From Geobacter sp. UBA5730 (GTDB lineage: Bacteria; Desulfobacterota; Desulfuromonadia; Geobacterales; Pseudopelobacteraceae), in the NCBI GenBank assembly GCA_002419465.1, contig DIGE01000008.1, positions 1 through 64,000 of the forward strand: 64,000 nucleotides of DNA. Direction: 5' to 3'. The notes under the pieces are model-generated. The model worked only from the letters and a program-made list of their open reading frames with translations. It ran no database searches and was not told the origin of the DNA. How positions within the stretch are numbered: position 1 is the stretch's first letter; each line of letters begins with the position of its first letter. The position numbers and the translations under genes were made by a program. Positions 24,246-32,664 of the stretch are shown here, piece after piece.

Positions 24246-25298
24246 CTACCGTCCTGATCCGTATTCTCCGGAGGGGAGCGGTTTTCGTGACAGGGCAGCT
24301 GTTTTTCTCAGGGCAATCCCGGACAGGGTAATACCGGACAGGGTCAACAACACCCCCAGCAGGCCGGAGGCCGTGGTGCCCCATCGACCATACGGATCAG
24401 TTGGTGCTGCTGCAGTCTTGGCTTTTATAGAGTAGTCAGGCAGTAAGGCACTCTTCTCCTGTAGCGTTGCCAAGGCCGTATGTATCCCTGTCGCTCCCTG
24501 CAGCGCTTCTTGTCCGGTTACCTTTGCGATAGCCCACTCCAGGCCATCGGGATTTTCCGAGGCGAACCAGGAGACTAGCCCTCCGGTGATGATGGCAGCG
24601 GCCAGAAAGGCCAGCACAAGCTTTTTGACTGGATGAGGGTCAACGGGGCGGGCTGCCAGGGCGTCCAGCAGGATTTCTGGCCGGGCCTTGCGTACGAACG
24701 AGACAATAGCCAGGGTGATTATTCCTTCAACAATCCCGATCGCCAGGTGGATCGGCTGCATGAAGAGCAGGAAGGTGGAAAACGGCAGGGCCGAAATACC
24801 GGAGAGGCAGGTTTCAAGCACGACACAGAGCGGTCCCAACTGCAAAGCGATCATGGCAGAGAGGATGATTGCCGTTTTTTGACGCGTACTATTCTGAGCT
24901 GTGCCGATGAGCTGCTTGTAGACCAGCGGATAGACGATGAAGGCTGGAATGAAGCCGATGTTAAAGATGTTGCAGCCCAGAGCCAGGATGCCGCCATCGG
25001 CGAAGAACAGCGCCTGCACCACCAGGACTGATGCAAGAGTGAGGAACGCGGCGTGGGGGCCCAGCAGGATGGCCAGCAGCAACCCACCTCCCAGATGTCC
25101 GCTGGAACCGGTGGCGGGGATACTGAAATTTATCATCTGGGCGGCAAACAGGAACGCCCCCAACACGCCCATCAGTGGGGTGACGTGATCATCCAGCCCT
25201 TTGCGGATCTTTGCCGAGCTGTAGGCGATAGTGGCTGCTGATACAGCCCACATCGCCGCTCCAACCGGTGGCGAAATCAAGGCATCTGCCATATGCAT
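24246..25298 (-). CDS. cbiM: CbiM substrate-binding membrane protein with C-terminal PDGLE domain
   Basis: 350 residues. The N-terminal MHMADALISPPVGAAMW is the hallmark of CbiM/NikM, where the amino-terminal Met-His residues bind Co2+/Ni2+. Residues 1-225 carry the multi-span CbiM core. The tail has one or two further spans with NPDGLEWA, the PDGLE domain that stands in for a separate CbiN/NikN. No separate cbiN is present, consistent with this fusion. The 5' leader is only about 30 bases long, so no cobalamin riboswitch fits. Co2+ is favoured over Ni2+ only by similarity. Confidence 0.92.
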   Translation of the reverse strand: MHMADALISPPVGAAMWAVSAATIAYSSAKIRKGLDDHVTPLMGVLGAFLFAAQMINFSIPATGSSGHLGGGLLLAILLGPHAAFLTLASVLVVQALFFADGGILALGCNIFNIGFIPAFIVYPLVYKQLIGTAQNSTRQKTAIILSAMIALQLGPLCVVLETCLSGISALPFSTFLLFMQPIHLAIGIVEGIITLAIVSFVRKARPEILLDALAARPVDPHPVKKLVLAFLAAAIITGGLVSWFASENPDGLEWAIAKVTGQEALQGATGIHTALATLQEKSALLPDYSIKAKTAAAPTDPYGRWGTTASGLLGVLLTLSGITLSGIALRKTAALSRKPLPSGEYGSGR

Positions 25299-25334
25299 GG
25301 CAACCTCCCGTGTGACGGAAAAAGAAATCGTGCT

Positions 25335-25363
25335 ACTATACCGCCTTACGCTGAAACCGGCAA
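25335..25363 (-). promoter_or_regulatory. Promoter of cbiMQO
   Basis: On the minus strand TTGCCG (25358-25363) and TATAGT (25335-25340) are 17 bases apart, 37 bases before the cbiM start. Confidence 0.55.
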
Positions 25364-25459
25364 GGTCCGTTTCGCGTGGTGAATCGCCACTGGTTTCCTG
25401 GGATCTCCTGCGTTATAAGAACGAAGCTGGTGGCAGATACCGGAAAGGGAATACGGTCC

Positions 25460-26416
25460 ATGCAGAACCTCTGCAGGCAGGAACAACAATCGACGATCGG
25501 TCGTTTTGCCCCGTCTCCCACCGGGCCGTTGCACACCGGCTCGCTGGTGGCAGCGGTGGGCAGCTGGCTGATGGCGAAGGGCGGTGGCGGAACCTGGTTG
25601 CTGCGGATTGACGATCTGGACAGGCCCCGCTGCCGACAGCAGTTCGAGGACGATATTCTGCGAACGTTGGAGCGCTTCGGGCTGGTGTGGGATGGTGCCG
25701 TCAGCCGGCAAAGCGCCAACACGGAACAGTACACAGCTGCCTTTGAACAGTTGCAGCAACTTGGTGTCGTTTATCCGTGCGGCTGTTCCCGTGCCGAGAT
25801 CGCCCGGATTGCGACCGCACCCCACCCCGGTGAGGAGGTTGTGTATCCCGGGACCTGCCGCAACGGTTTGCCACCCGGGCAAAAGCCGCGCTCGTGGCGG
25901 CTCAGAACGACAGGGGTGACCGTAGTCTTTGATGATCTCAGGCATGGCCGGATCACGACAGATCTCGCTACCAGCGGCGATTTTGTGGTCAAGCGGGCGG
26001 AGGGGATTTTTGCCTATCAGCTGGCGGTGGTGGTGGACGACCGGTTGAGCGGGGTGAACCAGGTCGTGCGGGGTGATGACCTGCTGGAGTCGACACCGCG
26101 GCAGGTGCTGTTGCATCAGTTGCTGGGCTGGCGGTTGCCGCAGTACTGTCATCTGCCGCTGGTGACCGGACCGGGTGGCGGTAAGCTCAGTAAACGGGAT
26201 AACACGGTCTCGTTGGCCGACGGCCGGGTGGCGGGCCGTGAGGCGCAACTCTTGGTCAAGGCGCTGGATTTTCTGGGGGTCCGTGTGCCGGCGGAACTGC
26301 AGGGTGCCGATTGCTGCAAGCTGCTGGCCTGGGCAGCTACCGCCTTCAGGCCAGAACTGCTGCCGTGGCACGTAGCGCCTGAGTCGCTCACAATCTGCCT
26401 TCGTCCCTGCGATTGA
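25460..26416 (+). CDS. gluQ: Glutamyl-Q tRNA(Asp) synthetase
   Basis: 318 residues, a truncated glutamyl-tRNA synthetase lacking the anticodon-binding domain, as in GluQRS. The HIGH-like motif is PSPTGPLHTGSLVAA at residues 16-30. A zinc site is likely from CGCSRAE and YPGTCR, and the KMSKS equivalent is KLSKRDN. It charges glutamate onto the queuosine base of tRNA-Asp. ATG 25460 is chosen because a GGAAAGGGA site precedes it and the protein then begins close to the IGRFAPSPTG segment. The frame is open upstream to 25376. Confidence 0.9.
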   Translation: MQNLCRQEQQSTIGRFAPSPTGPLHTGSLVAAVGSWLMAKGGGGTWLLRIDDLDRPRCRQQFEDDILRTLERFGLVWDGAVSRQSANTEQYTAAFEQLQQLGVVYPCGCSRAEIARIATAPHPGEEVVYPGTCRNGLPPGQKPRSWRLRTTGVTVVFDDLRHGRITTDLATSGDFVVKRAEGIFAYQLAVVVDDRLSGVNQVVRGDDLLESTPRQVLLHQLLGWRLPQYCHLPLVTGPGGGKLSKRDNTVSLADGRVAGREAQLLVKALDFLGVRVPAELQGADCCKLLAWAATAFRPELLPWHVAPESLTICLRPCD

Positions 26417-26429
26417 GAGAGCAGTAGAA

Positions 26430-26563
26430 ATGCCCTGCAATAGGCTGGTGTTGACTCCACATCCTCGAAATGTGCTCCCCAGAGAGATTACTTGCAGGGC
26501 GCCGTGCGGGGCAGTAACCTCCTCCATGCGCGATTGGAGCGCGTTGCTCCCCCGTACGGCACC
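26430..26563. repeat. Two adjacent stem-loops, function unknown
   Basis: The first is closed by CCCTGCAA / TTGCAGGG (26433-26440, 26492-26499). It is followed at once by a second imperfect stem whose base is GCCGT / ACGGC (26501-26505, 26556-26560) and continues inward through CGGGG / CCCCG and AAC / GTT. Neither ends in a T-tract. I compared the layout with 6S RNA, SRP RNA and tRNA-Sec from memory and found no match. It may be a structured RNA or a repeat element. Confidence 0.4.
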
Positions 26564-26794
26564 AAACAGAGGCTATGTAAGCGTTCCGCCGTTGCTTCAT
26601 TCATTTTGAGAGATTTTAAAGGGTTGATGTGGGAAGATTGGTATAAGGCAGTTTTCGGCGGCATGTATCGAGTCTACGTCCCTGGCGTCTGGTGATGCCG
26701 GCTATGGTCATGAGCGATTCGTCGAAGTTATCTTAGGCTATCCGCCGGCATTCTGCGTTGCGGCCTTGTACTGTGTGTGAGACCAGCTAATTTA

Positions 26795-26822
26795 TTGTGT
26801 TTTGTTCTTGTGGTGATATACT
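26795..26822 (+). promoter_or_regulatory. Promoter for candidate small RNA
   Basis: TTGTGT (26795-26800), 16 bases, TATACT (26817-26822). The predicted start, about 7 bases on, falls at 26829-26830, the first base of the stem described next. Confidence 0.5.
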
Positions 26823-26829
26823 TTATTCG

Positions 26830-26899
26830 TAGCCGTCACACCTACTTAGGTAGGTCGGGAACCTTACTCGGACCCATTTTACGTGACGGCTATTTTTTT
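26830..26899 (+). ncRNA. Candidate 70-nt small RNA ending in its own terminator
   Basis: A perfect 10-bp stem TAGCCGTCAC / GTGACGGCTA (26830-26839, 26883-26892) encloses 43 bases and is followed by seven T (26893-26899). Inside is a perfect hairpin ACCTAC-TTAG-GTAGGT (26840-26855) and then a mostly unpaired stretch, 26856-26882. A promoter-like pair ends just before the stem, and the downstream gene is on the opposite strand, so this is not a leader. A seven-U tail fits an Hfq-dependent RNA, and hfq is encoded at 56103-56330. An alternative is a long-loop terminator for gluQ, but that lies more than 400 bases upstream. Confidence 0.5.
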
Positions 26900-26991
26900 G
26901 CGTACACCAGTCTGCCTCCCTTTTTCTGCCTATGTAATTCAAATCATCTGCATGGCAGGGCGGCTGCCATGCAAAATAATGCAAGACGTTG

Positions 26992-28008
26992 CTAGGCTGT
27001 GCAGATGGCGGCCAACTCCCGAACCGCTGTGGCATAGTCCTCAAGCGAGATGGTCCCTTCCGGCTCCCATTTTCTGACCCGGTAATACAGCTTGTCGTAG
27101 TACTGCTCGATCAGCCCCTGGGCCAGCCCTTCCACATCCCAGGCCTCCAATTTGTGCATCAGCTCATCATAATGCTGGCCACCCAGTTTCTTCTTGATCC
27201 GCTCTATTGCCTCAGCCATCGGTTGCTGGTAGTCCTGGCGGGCATACTCCGCAGCCAGCCGTTTGACCCGTGTTGCCACCGATACCTCGCACCAGATCTT
27301 GGTGCTGTCGGCCATTACCTCGTACAGGTTGCCCGGCAGGGTGACTTGACCGATCCGCTTGCTCTCTCCCTCCACCACAATCGGCCGGTCCAGCGGCGCC
27401 CTGCGAAAGGCGTCCCACAGCAGGGTCTCAAACCGTTTTTGGGGCGGTTGTTCTCCCAATCCCAGTGAGCCAAAGGCCGAGCCGCGATGGCGCGCCAACC
27501 CCTCCAGATCGATCACCGTCCAGTCGCTGGCCGGCAGCTGGTTGAGGAATTCGGTCTTGCCGGAGCCGGTCATGCCATGCAGCACCACCAGTTGTACCGG
27601 CAGGCTGACCGATTTGAAGAAGCTGCTGACCAGCTGGCGGAAGGTCTTGTAGCCGCCTGCCAGTTTGACCACGGGCGTGCCGGTCATCTCCAGCAGCAGG
27701 GCGATCGATTCGCTGCGCAGGCCGCCCCGCCAGCAGTAGACCAGGATTGGCCTGCCGACAGCAGCCTCGGTGATACTGGCCACAATGGCTGGGAAGCGGT
27801 GGCAGGTCAACTCGAGGCCGCGCACGCGGGCTACCTGGGGGCCTTGCTGTTTGTAGAGGGTGCCGATCTCCACCCGTTCGGCGTTGGTCAGGATCGGCAC
27901 GTTGATGGCTCCCGGCAGGTGATCTTCGGCAAACTCCAGCGGAGTTCTGGCGTCCACGATGCAATGACTGTCAAGCAGTTCTGGTGAAAACGTGATGGTA
28001 CGGGGCAT
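26992..28008 (-). CDS. selU: tRNA 2-selenouridine synthase
   Basis: 338 residues (SelU/MnmH/YbbB). An N-terminal rhodanese domain has the catalytic loop VYCWRGGLRSES, with Cys near residue 91, and a C-terminal P-loop domain has LHGMTGSGKTEFL. It replaces sulfur by selenium at the wobble uridine of tRNAs for Lys, Glu and Gln, through a geranylated intermediate, using selenophosphate. With selA in the same window it supports active selenium metabolism. It is transcribed divergently from the aldolase gene and no partner lies in the same operon. Confidence 0.93.
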   Translation of the reverse strand: MPRTITFSPELLDSHCIVDARTPLEFAEDHLPGAINVPILTNAERVEIGTLYKQQGPQVARVRGLELTCHRFPAIVASITEAAVGRPILVYCWRGGLRSESIALLLEMTGTPVVKLAGGYKTFRQLVSSFFKSVSLPVQLVVLHGMTGSGKTEFLNQLPASDWTVIDLEGLARHRGSAFGSLGLGEQPPQKRFETLLWDAFRRAPLDRPIVVEGESKRIGQVTLPGNLYEVMADSTKIWCEVSVATRVKRLAAEYARQDYQQPMAEAIERIKKKLGGQHYDELMHKLEAWDVEGLAQGLIEQYYDKLYYRVRKWEPEGTISLEDYATAVRELAAICTA

Positions 28009-28049
28009 GTGAAAGAGGCTCCGGGAGCGGTATTTTCAAGGGTTCGTCC

Positions 28050-28078
28050 TTGCCTTGCAAGGGATTCGATGGTACATA
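28050..28078 (+). promoter_or_regulatory. Promoter-like pair ahead of the aldolase
   Basis: TTGCCT (28050-28055), 17 bases, TACATA (28073-28078), about 70 bases before the ATG. Confidence 0.35.
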
Positions 28079-28151
28079 TAAACACTGTTTGCCTTTAGTT
28101 TGCAAGGTTGCTCAAACCTTTTTGACGATCACTAACCCTCAGGAGGAAGCC

Positions 28152-29129
28152 ATGCAGAACAAGCAGGTGCACTACAGCGAGTTGGGACTGGTCAACACCA
28201 GGGAGATGTTTGCCAGGGCCATGGCGGGCAAATATGCCATCCCGGCCTATAACTTCAATAACCTTGAACAACTACAGGCCATCGTAGTGGCCTGTGCCGA
28301 GACCAATTCGCCGGTGATTATTCAGGTCTCCAAAGGTGCCCGTAGCTATGCCAACGAGACCATGCTGCGGTACATGGCCATGGGAGCTGTGCAGATGGCC
28401 CGGGAAATGGGTTCCAGTATCCCGATCTGTCTGCATCTGGATCACGGCGATTCTTTTGAGCTGTGCAAGTCTTGTGTGGACAGCGGCTTTTCTTCAGTGA
28501 TGATTGACGGCTCCCACCTGCCCTACGAGGAGAACGTGGCGCTCTGCAAAAAAGTGGTGGAGTACGCCCACCAGTTTAACGTGACCGTGGAGGGTGAGTT
28601 GGGGGTGCTGGCCGGCATCGAGGATGAGGTCTCAGCTGAGCATTCCACCTACACCAAACCGGAAGAGGTGGAGGATTTTGTCAAAAAGACCGGGGTGGAC
28701 TCTTTGGCCATCTCAATCGGCACCAGCCACGGCGCGTATAAGTTTAAAGCGGGCCAACCGGTGCCGCCACTCCGTTTTGATATCCTGGCGGAGTGCGAGA
28801 AGCGGCTGCCCGGGTTCCCGATCGTGCTGCACGGCGCTTCATCGGTGGTACAGGAGTATGTGACCCTGATTAACCAGTATGGCGGTAAGATGGAAGGGGC
28901 GGTGGGCGTGCCGGAGGAGCAGTTGCGGCAAGCTGCTGCCAGCGCGGTTTGCAAGATCAATATCGATTCTGATGGCCGTTTGGCGGTGACCGCCAAGGTG
29001 CGGGAATATTTTGCCAAGGATCCCAAAGAGTTCGATCCTCGCAAGTATCTGGGTGAGGCTCGCAAGGAGCTGGTGAAACTGATCAGGCATAAGAACGAAG
29101 CGGTGCTGGGCTCGGCAGGCAAAGCCTGA
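28152..29129 (+). CDS. fba: Class II fructose-bisphosphate aldolase
   Basis: 325 residues. Zn-dependent aldolase interconverting fructose 1,6-bisphosphate with DHAP and glyceraldehyde 3-phosphate. Zinc and catalytic residues are in HLDHGDSFE, GTSHGAYKF and VLHGASS, with the GELGVLAGIEDEVS loop and the phosphate-binding KINIDSD near residue 274. AGGAGGAA precedes ATG 28152. In an acetate-oxidising organism the main direction is likely gluconeogenic. Related enzymes act on tagatose bisphosphate, but no galactitol genes are nearby. Confidence 0.92.
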   Translation: MQNKQVHYSELGLVNTREMFARAMAGKYAIPAYNFNNLEQLQAIVVACAETNSPVIIQVSKGARSYANETMLRYMAMGAVQMAREMGSSIPICLHLDHGDSFELCKSCVDSGFSSVMIDGSHLPYEENVALCKKVVEYAHQFNVTVEGELGVLAGIEDEVSAEHSTYTKPEEVEDFVKKTGVDSLAISIGTSHGAYKFKAGQPVPPLRFDILAECEKRLPGFPIVLHGASSVVQEYVTLINQYGGKMEGAVGVPEEQLRQAAASAVCKINIDSDGRLAVTAKVREYFAKDPKEFDPRKYLGEARKELVKLIRHKNEAVLGSAGKA

Positions 29130-29175
29130 AATCCTCGCTTCTTCAGTTGAGAGTACGTTCCGTGAGGTTGTCACC

Positions 29176-29550
29176 ATGAGCATGCGCAAGTTCTCGCGGG
29201 TACCATTCCACGTTGTCGCTACTATCACAGCCGGCAGCCGTAGTTTTCAGGGGGCGGTGGAAAACCTTTCCATGAACGGCATGTTTATGGAAACGGCCGA
29301 GCGCCTCTCCGAAGGGGAGCCGGTGGAGATCGTGATCAGTCTGGCCGGCACCGACCCGGAGATCAAGGTCGCTTTCAGTGGCCGTGCCGCCAGACTGACG
29401 GAGCATGGCATTGCCTTTCATTTCGAGAAGGTGGATCTCGACTCCTATACCCACCTGAAGAATATTATCGCCTACAATACGGCCGATCCCGAGAAGGTGC
29501 TGGAAGAGATCTACAGCAGTATTGAAGAGAAAATTTCTTCCCAAAACTGA
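29176..29550 (+). CDS. PilZ-domain protein
   Basis: 124 residues making a single PilZ domain. The c-di-GMP-binding signature is present as RKFSRVPF at residues 4-11 (RxxxR) and ENLSMNGMF near residue 35 ([D/N]xSxxG). It is followed after 17 bases by a chemoreceptor, so the pair may link c-di-GMP level to taxis or a related behaviour. A C-terminal acidic helix of about 25 residues extends beyond the domain. Confidence 0.85.
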   Translation: MSMRKFSRVPFHVVATITAGSRSFQGAVENLSMNGMFMETAERLSEGEPVEIVISLAGTDPEIKVAFSGRAARLTEHGIAFHFEKVDLDSYTHLKNIIAYNTADPEKVLEEIYSSIEEKISSQN

Positions 29551-29567
29551 CCTCGCTGGAGGCAGCA

Positions 29568-31553
29568 ATGAAGCGTTGCAGTAACTGCAAAAAATACTCT
29601 CTGTTCGGCTTTTTCCTGGGGATCGGCGCTCCGATGGGCTGGGTGGTGCTGCGTCTGCTGCTGTTTTACGAACCAGGCCAGTCAATCTTCGCGCAACTGC
29701 TGCATGACATGACACGGGATGCTGAACACCGCATGTTGTATAGCTACATGGGGTTCGGTACAGCCTTTGTGCTGGCGACCCTGGGGTATCTGATCGGCAG
29801 GAACGGTGACGAGCTGCGTACTCGCGCAGTGGAGTTGGATGGACTGCATCAGGAGGTTGCCTCCCAGAAGGAGATTTTTGAGAATCGCTTCAAGGTGCTG
29901 AACACCAATATCAAGAATTTCCATCAGATCAGCAGCCGGATTCAGACCTCGCTCAATCTGGAGCAGGTGCTGTTGCTCTGCGCAGAGGGGTTGCACGATG
30001 TGCTGGCCTATGAACGGGTCAATATCCTGATGGTGACCCACTCGGGCCAGCAACTGCGTTTTGTCACCACCACCGGGAGTGACAGCGACCTGACCGGTGA
30101 GCTAACCCTGCCGGTAGATCCTTCGATTGGCGTGTTTTATAAATCTATCCAGGAGCGCAAGCCGTATCTGATTGACGATATCACCCGTCACGGCAGCGAT
30201 TATCATCTCCAGCCGCCCCATGATGCTATCGAGGTGCTGCGCTCACGTAATTTCATCATCTGTCCGATTGTGGTCAAGGGGGAAGCGCTGGGGGTTTTCG
30301 CCATCGACAACAAGCGCTCTCGTCGTCCTTTGAACGAATCCGACCTGGATACGATTATGTTGTTTGCCGATCAGGTTGCCAACGCCATCACCCGCATCAA
30401 TCTGTTAACCTCCATTGACACCCTGACCAGCGAGATGGAGAGTTCCTTTTCATTCCTGTTGTCCCACCGTGATCAGTTTTTTCGCAATGTCGCCGATTTG
30501 AAGGCCAGTATCGAGTCGGTTGTCGATGGCGCCGCCGTGATCGCCTCAGCCTCGGAAGGGGCCATGGCCTCGGTGGATGAGACCAGTACGGCGGTCAACG
30601 AGATATCAGTGGCCATTGAGGAGGTCTCCCGCAATCTGGATACCCTCGCCGGGATCGTGCACCAGTCGGCCTCGGCCATGGAGGAGATCTCCAGTACCAT
30701 TGCCAACGTAGAGCGCAGTGCTGCCATCTCCCACGAGGTTTCCAGTCAGGTGCAGGCCCAGACCGACGAAGGCCGTACCGCAGTCAACGAAACCATTGGC
30801 GCTCTGGATGAGATTCAGTGTTCGGTGGAAGAGTCTCATGCCCGGATCACCCGGTTGGCCGCCAATAGCAACCGCATCGAAAATATCGTCAGCGTGATCA
30901 ACGACATCACCAAACGGACCAACCTGCTGGCCCTGAACGCCTCGATCATTGCGGCCCAGGCCGGCGAGCATGGCCGCAGCTTCGGGGTGGTGGCCGATGA
31001 AATCCGCAATCTCTCGCTACAGACCGGTCACTCCACCGGCGAGATTACCGGGATCATCGAGGAGATTATGTTTGAGTCCCAGCAGGCAGCGGACAATATC
31101 ACTACCAGCAAGGGATTGGTGCAGCGCGGTGTGGAGTTGGGCCATACCATGGGCCAGACCCTGCAGGCGATTTATGATCGTTCCGTCTGTTCCATGGAGA
31201 TGACCCAAGAAATCAAGCAGGCCACGGAAGAACAGTCCTTGAGTGTCCAGGTGGTGGCCCGTTCCATGGAAGATATCAGCGATATGACCTCCCAGATATT
31301 CAACGCATCCAAGGATCAGGCCAAAGCCACCCGCAGTATCGCCCGCTCCATTGAGACCGTCAAGGAGATGGCTCATGAGATGGTGCAGTCCACGGCCCGC
31401 CAGGTTGATGACGGCCAACAGATCCGTCGGACCGTGGAATCAGTCAGCACCATGGTGAATCAGATGTTCGACAACATGGATGCCCGCCGAGCTCAGGGGG
31501 CGGAAGTGGTGAAAGAGTTGGAGTCGATGAAGAGCCTTACCTGCCAGCTCTAG
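29568..31553 (+). CDS. Methyl-accepting chemotaxis protein with GAF domain
   Basis: 661 residues. Two transmembrane segments (about residues 9-30 and 60-80) with a short loop between them leave little periplasmic sensor. A coiled coil and a GAF domain (about 105-270, with ICPIVVKGEALGVFAIDN) sit inside the cell, then a long helical signalling domain with the hairpin tip TNLLALNASIIAAQAGEHGR and VVADEIRNL. The sensing site is therefore probably cytoplasmic. No CheA/CheW lie nearby. It follows the PilZ gene and ends at a bidirectional terminator. Confidence 0.9.
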   Translation: MKRCSNCKKYSLFGFFLGIGAPMGWVVLRLLLFYEPGQSIFAQLLHDMTRDAEHRMLYSYMGFGTAFVLATLGYLIGRNGDELRTRAVELDGLHQEVASQKEIFENRFKVLNTNIKNFHQISSRIQTSLNLEQVLLLCAEGLHDVLAYERVNILMVTHSGQQLRFVTTTGSDSDLTGELTLPVDPSIGVFYKSIQERKPYLIDDITRHGSDYHLQPPHDAIEVLRSRNFIICPIVVKGEALGVFAIDNKRSRRPLNESDLDTIMLFADQVANAITRINLLTSIDTLTSEMESSFSFLLSHRDQFFRNVADLKASIESVVDGAAVIASASEGAMASVDETSTAVNEISVAIEEVSRNLDTLAGIVHQSASAMEEISSTIANVERSAAISHEVSSQVQAQTDEGRTAVNETIGALDEIQCSVEESHARITRLAANSNRIENIVSVINDITKRTNLLALNASIIAAQAGEHGRSFGVVADEIRNLSLQTGHSTGEITGIIEEIMFESQQAADNITTSKGLVQRGVELGHTMGQTLQAIYDRSVCSMEMTQEIKQATEEQSLSVQVVARSMEDISDMTSQIFNASKDQAKATRSIARSIETVKEMAHEMVQSTARQVDDGQQIRRTVESVSTMVNQMFDNMDARRAQGAEVVKELESMKSLTCQL

Positions 31554-31580
31554 TGTGTGATGTCAGGAGATGTTTTTCAG

Positions 31581-31612
31581 AGACTCCCGCCCGGAAAAGG
31601 CGGGAGTCTTTT
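31581..31612. terminator. Bidirectional terminator between MCP and yeiH
   Basis: Perfect 11-bp stem AGACTCCCGCC / GGCGGGAGTCT (31581-31591, 31599-31609) followed by TTTT to the right and preceded by an A-poor flank. It serves the chemoreceptor and may also stop the convergent yeiH transcript. Confidence 0.8.
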
Positions 31613-31629
31613 GGTTTGAGAACGGATTT

Positions 31630-32562
31630 TTAGTTTATCCAGCCAAGCATGATTGCTACAGCGCTGGTGATCGAAACGATTATCCAGAGCGAGATCCCTT
31701 GGGCCAGCGGTTTGATGCCGGTTTTGCGGAGCACCTCTCTGGTCAGGCCGCTGCCGATCAGGAATAAGGTTACCACCAGGCTTTGTCTGGCCACACTGTT
31801 CAACAGGTCCCATAGCAGTGACAGGTGGGGTAGCACCGTCTTGATGGTGGCGGCGAGAACAAAGCCAAGTATGAACATCGGAAATTTGGCCTTTCCTTCC
31901 GATTTGGTCACCCAGGCGGCAAGCAGGGCCGAAGGCATGATCCACAACGCCCTGGTCAGCTTAACCGTTGTGCCGATGGCCAAGGCAAGCCCGCCATAGG
32001 CTGCCGCCGCCCCCACCACGCTGCTGGTGTCGTGAATTGCCAGGGCAGACCAGAGTCCGAATTGGCGCTGCCCCATTGCCAACAGATGCCCCATAGGGGG
32101 GAAGAGAAGCAGGGCAATGGAGTTAAGCGTAAAGACGGTTGCCAGGGCAACACCGGTTTCTTCTGGTTCTGCCTTGATCACCGGGGCCATGGCGGCAATG
32201 GCGCTACCGCCGCAGATGGCAGTCCCGAAAGAGATCAGCGTTGCGGTGCGTCGGGGGGTCTTGAAAATCCTGCCCAGCAGGTAGCCCGCAAACATGGTGA
32301 AGCTGATGCTGAGCGCGGTATACAGAAAGGCATCCCTGCCGGTCTTGAGGAGTTCCGGCAGGTTCATGCCAAATCCCAGCCCAACCACCGAGGCTTGCAA
32401 CAGGCGTCTGCTCCAGGTGGAGGTGGTTGCACCCCAGGGATTGCCGATGACCATCCCAAACGTAATGCCGGCTGCCAGCGCCATAGGCGCGCTGACTGTA
32501 GGCCAGCAGCAGCCCAACAATAGTAACCAGAACATTGCGTTCACTCCGGTGGTGCTTTTCAC
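31630..32562 (-). CDS. yeiH: YeiH/UPF0324 family transporter (putative sulfate exporter)
   Basis: 310 residues with about ten hydrophobic segments. The GTAICGGSAIAAMAPVI and ALAIHDTSSVVGAAAAYG motifs are characteristic of the YeiH family, annotated as putative sulfate exporters on limited evidence. It is divergent from a CysB-type LysR regulator, the arrangement known as yeiE-yeiH in enterobacteria. The substrate should be regarded as unproven. Confidence 0.85.
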   Translation of the reverse strand: MKSTTGVNAMFWLLLLGCCWPTVSAPMALAAGITFGMVIGNPWGATTSTWSRRLLQASVVGLGFGMNLPELLKTGRDAFLYTALSISFTMFAGYLLGRIFKTPRRTATLISFGTAICGGSAIAAMAPVIKAEPEETGVALATVFTLNSIALLLFPPMGHLLAMGQRQFGLWSALAIHDTSSVVGAAAAYGGLALAIGTTVKLTRALWIMPSALLAAWVTKSEGKAKFPMFILGFVLAATIKTVLPHLSLLWDLLNSVARQSLVVTLFLIGSGLTREVLRKTGIKPLAQGISLWIIVSITSAVAIMLGWIN

Positions 32563-32615
32563 GAAATGACTCCTTTGAGCGGTTTGACGTATTGACAGCT
32601 TACCGGGGAATTATT

Positions 32616-32640
32616 ATAAATAAAAATGAATAATATTTAT
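32616..32640. promoter_or_regulatory. Candidate LysR operator between yeiH and its regulator
   Basis: ATAAATA (32616-32622) and TATTTAT (32634-32640) form an inverted repeat with an 11-base gap in a very AT-rich divergent promoter region, as expected for a LysR-type site. Confidence 0.45.
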
Positions 32641-32664
32641 TAAATTTATCAATTGGATTGAATT

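Larger units (their letters stand above)
26417..26991. other. 575-bp intergenic region, no protein gene
   Basis: No convincing coding sequence exists between gluQ and selU on either strand. The region contains the double stem-loop at 26430-26563, a featureless AT-richer stretch, and the candidate small RNA at 26830-26899. Confidence 0.6.

Noticed and set aside
25299..25459. Cobalamin riboswitch ahead of cbiMQO
   Set aside because: The predicted leader is about 30 nt and contains no B12-box-like sequence.
25346..26527. 393-residue open frame antisense to gluQ
   Set aside because: Same reason: low-complexity shadow composition opposite a clear synthetase.
26430..26563. 6S RNA, SRP RNA or tRNA-Sec at the double stem-loop
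   Set aside because: The fold is two separate stems rather than one rod, there is no GGAAGCAGCC-like SRP loop, and there is no TCA anticodon or T-arm sequence.
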